Positions 59,600-64,000 of a DNA stretch of 64,000 nucleotides are shown in pieces. The notes under the pieces are model-generated. The model did no database searches. It was not told the origin of the DNA and worked only from the letters and a program-made list of their open reading frames with translations. The translations under genes and the position numbers were made by a program. This stretch comes from an uncultured Candidatus Pelagibacter sp. (GTDB lineage Bacteria; Pseudomonadota; Alphaproteobacteria; Pelagibacterales; Pelagibacteraceae): assembly GCA_913030805.1 (NCBI GenBank), contig CAJWDL010000003.1, positions 46,864-110,863 of the forward strand. The letters run 5' to 3'. Numbering within the stretch: the stretch's first letter is position 1; every line of letters starts with the position of its first letter.

Positions 59600-60685
59600 A
59601 TGATCCTAACAAAAAAAATTGAACAACTGGTAGATAAACATCGGTCTTTGGAAAAAGAATTTTCATCAGGAAATATTGACAAAAAAAACTTTGCAATAAA
59701 ATCAAAAGAATATTCTAGTCTTGGAGAAATAATTCAATGTGCACGTGAATATCTAAATTTTAAAAACCAGAAGAAAGAATTAGATAAAATAATTAATGAA
59801 CAAAATACAGATAAAGAAATGAACGAACTGGTCCAAAGTGAATTAATTCAGCTGATTGAAAATAACGAAAAAAATGAAAAAATTTTAAAACTATATTTAT
59901 TACCTAAAGACGAAGCTGATAAAAAAAATGCTATTCTCGAAATTAGGGCAGGAACCGGCGGATTAGAAGCAAGTTTATTTGCAGCAGACTTATACAAAAT
60001 GTATGAAAAGGTATGCCATAAAAAAAAATGGAATATGGAAGTTATAAGTATATCAAAAAGTGAAGCCGGAGGTTTAAAGGAAGCAATTATGTCAATCACT
60101 GGTAATAATATTTATTCAACCCTAAAATATGAATCTGGCGTTCATAGAGTACAAAGGGTTCCAGAAACTGAAACTCAAGGGAGAGTTCATACATCGGCAG
60201 CAACGGTGGCGGTATTACCAGAGGCAGAAGATATTGATATTAAGATTGAAGAGAAAGATTTGCGAGTTGATGTTTTCAGATCCAGTGGTCCTGGAGGACA
60301 ATCGGTAAATACCACAGATAGCGCTGTTAGAATTACTCACTTACCTACCGGAATTGTTGTTAGCCAACAAGATGAAAAATCTCAACATAAAAACAAAGCT
60401 AAAGCTATGAAAATTTTGAGGTCAAGAATATATGAAGCTGAAAGAGAAAAAAAAAATATGGAAAGAGCACAGTACAGGAAAAGTAAAATCGGTACAGGAG
60501 ATCGATCAGAAAGAATTAGAACATATAATTTTCCCCAAGGAAGAGTTACAGATCATAGAATAAATTTTACCATCCATAAACTAGAGGAATTTCTAAGTGG
60601 AGAAGTGTTTGATCAAATGATGGAAAATCTTAGTATTCAAGATCAAGAAATGAGACTAAAATCTTTGAATAGAAATGATTATTGA
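59600..60685 (+). CDS. prfA: peptide chain release factor 1
   Basis: RF1 terminates translation at UAA and UAG. The 361-residue protein has the PxT recognition motif as PET in [14 protein letters not shown], and the catalytic GGQ in [20 protein letters not shown]. Both are intact. Its GGQ glutamine is the target of PrmC, whose gene overlaps the prfA end by 11 bases, the usual coupling. Confidence 0.97.
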   Translation: MILTKKIEQLVDKHRSLEKEFSSGNIDKKNFAIKSKEYSSLGEIIQCAREYLNFKNQKKELDKIINEQNTDKEMNELVQSELIQLIENNEKNEKILKLYLLPKDEADKKNAILEIRAGTGGLEASLFAADLYKMYEKVCHKKKWNMEVISISKSEAGGLKEAIMSITGNNIYSTLKYESGVHRVQRVPETETQGRVHTSAATVAVLPEAEDIDIKIEEKDLRVDVFRSSGPGGQSVNTTDSAVRITHLPTGIVVSQQDEKSQHKNKAKAMKILRSRIYEAEREKKNMERAQYRKSKIGTGDRSERIRTYNFPQGRVTDHRINFTIHKLEEFLSGEVFDQMMENLSIQDQEMRLKSLNRNDY

Positions 60686-61520
60686 TAATTTAATTAAACA
60701 AGGCTCTAAAATTTTAAAAAAACAAAATATCGATTCTCATCAAATTGATGCAGAGCTGTTATTATCAAAAGCAATTAGAAAAGATAGAGTTTTTCTTTTA
60801 ACAAATGACGAATATAAAGTTTCACAAAAAGAAACTTCCGATTATTTAAATTTTATTTTAAGAAGAAAACATCGTGAGCCTTTGTCTTATATTACAAAAA
60901 GAAAAGAGTTTTGGAGTTTAGGCTTTAACGTGAACCATAATGTATTAATACCTAGACCTGAAACCGAAACTATTGTTGAACAGGTGGTAAGAAGATTTAA
61001 AAATAAAAGTAGTTTGAATATTTTGGATATTGGTACCGGCTCTGGTTGTATACTATTATCTATATTAAAAGAATTAAAAAATTCGTACGGAATTGGAATA
61101 GATAAATCATTCAAAGCTCTTACTATAGCGAAAAAAAATTCAAGAACACTTAACTTATTGCAAAGAGCTAAATTTATACATTGCGATGTTGACAATTTTA
61201 ACTTTGGTACTTATGATGTGGTCGTTTCTAATCCGCCTTATATTTGTTCTCGCAGAATAGGTTATTTAGAAGAAGATATAAAAGATTTTGAACCAAGAAT
61301 GGCATTAGATGGCGGAAGAGGTGGACTTGAAACAATAACTAAAGTTGTTATAAAGGCGAAAAGGCTACTCAAAACTAGAGGGCAACTGTTTATGGAAATT
61401 GGAAATGGACAATCTCACACGGTATCGAGTGTGTTGATTAAAAATGGCTTTAGGTTAGTGAAGAAGTTTTTTGATTATAATAAAACAATTCGTTGCATAA
61501 TGAGCACAAAAGTAATTTAA
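60675..61520 (+). CDS. prmC: release-factor glutamine methyltransferase
   Basis: PrmC methylates the GGQ glutamine of release factors. The 281-residue protein has an N-terminal helical domain (about 1-75), the motif [16 protein letters not shown], the SAM site [16 protein letters not shown] and the catalytic NPPY in [12 protein letters not shown]. The end [19 protein letters not shown] is also typical. It is translationally coupled to prfA. Confidence 0.95.
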   Translation: MIIDNLIKQGSKILKKQNIDSHQIDAELLLSKAIRKDRVFLLTNDEYKVSQKETSDYLNFILRRKHREPLSYITKRKEFWSLGFNVNHNVLIPRPETETIVEQVVRRFKNKSSLNILDIGTGSGCILLSILKELKNSYGIGIDKSFKALTIAKKNSRTLNLLQRAKFIHCDVDNFNFGTYDVVVSNPPYICSRRIGYLEEDIKDFEPRMALDGGRGGLETITKVVIKAKRLLKTRGQLFMEIGNGQSHTVSSVLIKNGFRLVKKFFDYNKTIRCIMSTKVI

Positions 61521-61597
61521 TTTAGAACACAGTGTAATTTATTTTGACAAAATAAATTTAATTAAGTTATGATCAATTTACGAATCCAAGTGATTTA

Positions 61598-61999
61598 ATG
61601 AGATACAACAGACCAAAACGAAATAAATTTAGAAGTAATGATAGAGGCTTTAGAAGAAATGATTCTCAAGATTTAAGAATTCATGGAATCAATTCTACTT
61701 CAAAAAATTTTCAAAAAACATTTTTTGGCAGAAATGGTCTTAAAGCCGAAAAACTATTAGAGAAATATAATGGTCTTGCAAGAGAAGCTTTATTAAATGG
61801 AGATAAAATTTTATCTGAAAGTTATTATCAACATGCAGATCATTTTTTAAGAGTAGTTGAAAATCAAAATTTAATACAAAATAATAAAAAACCATATTTG
61901 AATAATTCTTCAATAGAAAAAAATTCCGACAATAAAATTATTATAGAAGATGAAAAAAATTCTTCTTCTCAACAACCACAAAATATTGAAAAGATTTAG
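61598..61999 (+). CDS. DUF4167 domain protein
   Basis: A 133-residue protein with a basic N-terminus (MRYNRPKRNKFRSNDRGFRR) and the DUF4167 core: NGLKAEKLLEKYNGLAREALLNGDKI followed by ESYYQHADHFLRVVENQN (in parts). The family is characteristic of alphaproteobacteria and likely binds RNA, given its basic start, but its role is unknown. The acidic tail after residue 100 is low-complexity. It converges on the M23 peptidase gene. Confidence 0.9.
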   Translation: MRYNRPKRNKFRSNDRGFRRNDSQDLRIHGINSTSKNFQKTFFGRNGLKAEKLLEKYNGLAREALLNGDKILSESYYQHADHFLRVVENQNLIQNNKKPYLNNSSIEKNSDNKIIIEDEKNSSSQQPQNIEKI

Positions 62000-62002
62000 A
62001 AT

Positions 62003-63313
62003 TTAATTTTTTTTCGCTATTGTTTCTGCCAACAAGACATCTGTTCTGATTCTTTCAATTTCAAATTTTTTTCTGTCTTCACCTTTTAAGATTTTTCCAG
62101 ATGGTAAATTCAATTTTTGAGAGTTGATTTTTTTTCCATTTGCAATAACTTCATAGTGTAAGTGAGGTCCCGTAGACAATCCTGTTGATCCAACATAGCC
62201 AATAATTTGTCCTTGCTTAACTTTTGTTTTAGATTTTATTCCACTAGCAAATTTTGAAAGATGGGCATAAATAGTTGAGTAAGTAGAATTATGTTTTATT
62301 TTAATACAATTTCCTCCCCCGCCGCACCATTGAGCCTTAACTATTGTTCCGGTTCCTGAAGCCATAATCGGAGTTCCTGGTGGTGCAGCAAAATCAGTAC
62401 CCAGATGTTTTTTGTTAAAACCTAGTATGGGATGTTTCCTCATCCCAAATGATGATGAAAGTCTAGCACCATTAATTGGAGTTTTCATTAAAGCTTTTTC
62501 CATGCTTTTTCCATTAATATCAAAATATCCAGAAAGTTTATCGGTTTCATATTGATACAATGCCAATTCTCTATTCTGAACAGTCATATAGGCATAAATA
62601 ATTTTGCCATTTGAATACCATTCACCATCTTCATCTGTAAAAGTTTCATAGAGAATTTGAAAAGCATCATTTTTTCTAATGTCTCTTTGAAAATCAATTT
62701 CAAAGCCATATAATCTTGCAAATTCTATAATTATATTGTGATTTACATTATTTTTGATTGCAGAAGAATATAAGCTCTTTTTAATAATGCCTTCAGAAAA
62801 TGCCAATTTTTTAAATAATTGAGTAATTTTTTTTTTTGCAATAAATTCGTTATTTATATCTCGATCTAAACTGATATTTATTGATTTAGAAGTAGGTAGA
62901 TTTAATTTTATTAAATTTAGAGTGCCAGATATATTCTTCTTAATTACTAAATCTAAAATCGTATCCATTTTTAATTTATTGGGCTTAATTAATTTTTTGA
63001 GTTTGCTGTTTGCTTTAATAATATCTTTTTCATCTATGTTATAATTTTTAAAAATATTGGTTAAATTTTCACCCTTTGTTATTTTGTGAACAATGCTCAG
63101 GTAAGGAGAGTTAACTTTTTGAAAAATAAATTTATTCAACTCTAAAAAATAATTATTTTTCAAAATTCTACTAAGAATCTCCCCTCTTTTTTGACTTGAA
63201 GTTTCATTGTATTTGATAGTAATAAAAATAAATGATATTAAAATTAAGACTATGATAGCATATAATGATTTTTTCAATTTAGCATATATCTTCGATTGAA
63301 TTGAATAAATCAT
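62003..63313 (-). CDS. M23 family metallopeptidase (LytM domain)
   Basis: A 436-residue envelope protein with an N-terminal membrane anchor (about 13-33), a LysM/OapA-like middle region (residues about 70-110: HKITKGENLTNIFKNYNI) and a C-terminal LytM domain (about 290-400). Zinc ligands are HLGTDFAAP and HLHYEV. It could cleave peptidoglycan cross-links or act in cell separation. The 327-base gap to the 16S gene holds rRNA control elements. Confidence 0.9.
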   Translation of the reverse strand: MIYSIQSKIYAKLKKSLYAIIVLILISFIFITIKYNETSSQKRGEILSRILKNNYFLELNKFIFQKVNSPYLSIVHKITKGENLTNIFKNYNIDEKDIIKANSKLKKLIKPNKLKMDTILDLVIKKNISGTLNLIKLNLPTSKSINISLDRDINNEFIAKKKITQLFKKLAFSEGIIKKSLYSSAIKNNVNHNIIIEFARLYGFEIDFQRDIRKNDAFQILYETFTDEDGEWYSNGKIIYAYMTVQNRELALYQYETDKLSGYFDINGKSMEKALMKTPINGARLSSSFGMRKHPILGFNKKHLGTDFAAPPGTPIMASGTGTIVKAQWCGGGGNCIKIKHNSTYSTIYAHLSKFASGIKSKTKVKQGQIIGYVGSTGLSTGPHLHYEVIANGKKINSQKLNLPSGKILKGEDRKKFEIERIRTDVLLAETIAKKN

Positions 63314-63408
63314 CAGATTAATTTTAAAATTATAATAAACTATAATTTTGTTTTTATTCTAAATATTATCAGTAAAATCAGCGCTTTCTAAGCCAAATTG
63401 TAAGTTTC

Positions 63409-63438
63409 TTAGCGCTTGATTTATTTTGTTATTATAAT
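63409..63438 (+). promoter_or_regulatory. candidate rRNA promoter
   Basis: A consensus -10 box TATAAT (63433-63438) lies about 200 bases before 16S. The -35 region (TTAGCG at 18-base spacing) is a poor match. An imperfect inverted repeat (TCAGCGCT...TAAG / CTTAGCGCTTGA, 63378-63419) overlaps the upstream area and may bind a regulator. Confidence 0.4.
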
Positions 63439-63448
63439 ATAAGCAACG

Positions 63449-63474
63449 TTCCCAATCTGTATTTATGTTGGGAA
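63449..63474 (+). promoter_or_regulatory. leader hairpin, possible boxB
   Basis: TTCCCAA...TTGGGAA forms a 7-base-pair stem with a 12-base loop shortly after the presumed start of rRNA transcription. It precedes the boxA-like element, as boxB does in rrn leaders. An alternative downstream partner TGGGAA is at 63482-63487. Confidence 0.4.
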
Positions 63475-63508
63475 ATTAAGGTGGGAATAACGTATTATTT
63501 CTATTTTT

Positions 63509-63522
63509 AGCTCTTTGAATTT
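63509..63522 (+). promoter_or_regulatory. boxA antitermination element of the rRNA leader
   Basis: AGCTCTTTGAATTT closely matches the boxA core GCTCTTT(A/G)A bound by NusB/S10. It lies about 120 bases upstream of mature 16S, the expected place, and supports the antitermination reading of this leader. Confidence 0.6.
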
Positions 63523-63539
63523 GTATATAATTAAGAAGA

Positions 63540-63593
63540 GAAGTGTGGACGGTTAAGGTTGCCAAATTTTGGCGTACACACTTCAAGAAGTGT
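63540..63593 (+). repeat. mutually exclusive hairpins in the rRNA leader
   Basis: GAAGTGTG (63540-63547) can pair with CACACTTC (63577-63584), enclosing a GCCAAATTTTGGC palindrome. The same CACACTTC arm can instead pair with GAAGTGT at 63587-63593. Only one can form at a time. These could be RNase III processing stems or a folding switch. Confidence 0.5.
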
Positions 63594-63640
63594 AAGTAAA
63601 TTAATTTTTATTTATATGAAGCTAGTGTGCGCCGTTATTA

Positions 63641-64000
63641 AACTTGAGAGTTTGATCATGGCTCAGAACGTACGCTGGCGGCACGCCTAACACATGCAAG
63701 TCGAACGAAGTAGCAATACTTAGTGGCGAACGGGTGAGTAATATGTGGGAATCTACCCTTCGGTCTGGAATAACATGAGGAAACTTATGCTAATACCGGA
63801 TAAGCCTTTACAGGGAAAGCTTTATGCTCCGATTGATGAGTCCACACTTGATTAGTTAGTTGGTGAGGTAATAGCTCACCAAGACAATGATCAATAGCTG
63901 ATTTGAGAGGATGATCAGCCACATTGGGACTGAGACACGGCCCAAACTCCTACGGGAGGCAGCAGTGGGGAATCTTGCACAATGGGGGAAACCCTGATGC
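63641..64000 (+). rRNA. rrs: 16S ribosomal RNA, 5' part
   Basis: The gene begins AACTTGAGAGTTTGATCATGGCTCAG and continues with GAACGTACGCTGGCGGCACGCC, ACTCCTACGGGAGGCAGCAGT and GGGGAATCTTGCACAATGG. About 360 bases are present and the rest is beyond the window. The sequence is alphaproteobacterial in type. The exact clade is not assigned. The 5' end is placed by similarity and could be off by a few bases. Confidence 0.97.

Overview
The window is an AT-rich (roughly 30% GC by eye), tightly packed bacterial chromosome segment. GcrA, membrane-anchored CycM-type cytochrome c, DUF4167, DUF1178, the short RNase D and the aroA-cmk-rpsA-ihfB-pyrF order all point to an alphaproteobacterium with a small streamlined genome. 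The partial 16S rRNA at the right edge agrees. A marine lineage of the SAR11/HIMB59/AEGEAN-169 kind fits the compactness and base composition, but the exact clade cannot be settled from this sequence. I saw no phage, insertion sequence or CRISPR array.

Layout. 1-395 is the tail of an AlkA-like DNA glycosylase, followed by a GT17 glycosyltransferase. 1306-9422 is a purine island: uraD and uraH, xanthine dehydrogenase, guanine deaminase, a PuuD-type urate oxidase membrane domain, a purine phosphoribosyltransferase and an AzgA-type purine permease. Together they can import purine bases and either salvage them or oxidise them to allantoin. 9573-20284 is a mixed stretch: a lipoprotein, an exported YqgE, tRNA-Arg(CCU), NaxE, a small heat-shock protein with a probable RNA thermometer, oligopeptidase B, a membrane J-protein, GT9, a DapA-family aldolase, a Cfa-type methyltransferase, an unknown Lys/Arg-rich coiled-coil protein, AcyP, Pcm and a pentapeptide-repeat protein. 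20328-25379 holds NadE, two unlisted small genes on the minus strand, and a group of DNA-end-processing genes (RmuC, a Cas4/RecB-like nuclease, ExoI) plus thioredoxin.

25376-37865 is a long minus-strand run of core genes: rnd, kdsD, lptC, lptB, aroA, cmk, rpsA, ihfB, pyrF, trpF, trpB, trpA, accD, folC. 37900-48595 carries an NDUFA9-like protein, a PiT-like transporter, gcrA, an ABC-2 permease, argD-argF, cytochrome c, kdsB, pheA, the SRP RNA and dnaX-ybaB-recR. 48585-63313 carries malate synthase G, accA, secA, argJ, DUF1178, ubiG, lysC, ispG, prfA-prmC, DUF4167 and an M23 peptidase. The window ends in an rRNA promoter/leader and the first 360 bases of 16S rRNA.

Most of the window is ordinary core genome. 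The observations I rate highest are: (1) trpF, trpB and trpA all carry substitutions in signature active-site motifs, including the TrpB catalytic Glu changed to Asp; (2) an A8 slippery tract in dnaX placed where slippage would give a gamma-like protein of about 430 residues; (3) a ROSE-like RNA thermometer in front of hsp20; (4) AccA with a C-terminal membrane helix; (5) PuuD without its cytochrome c domain; (6) small minus-strand genes, one apparently broken at a poly-A tract. All functional statements come from reading motifs by eye; no database search was run.
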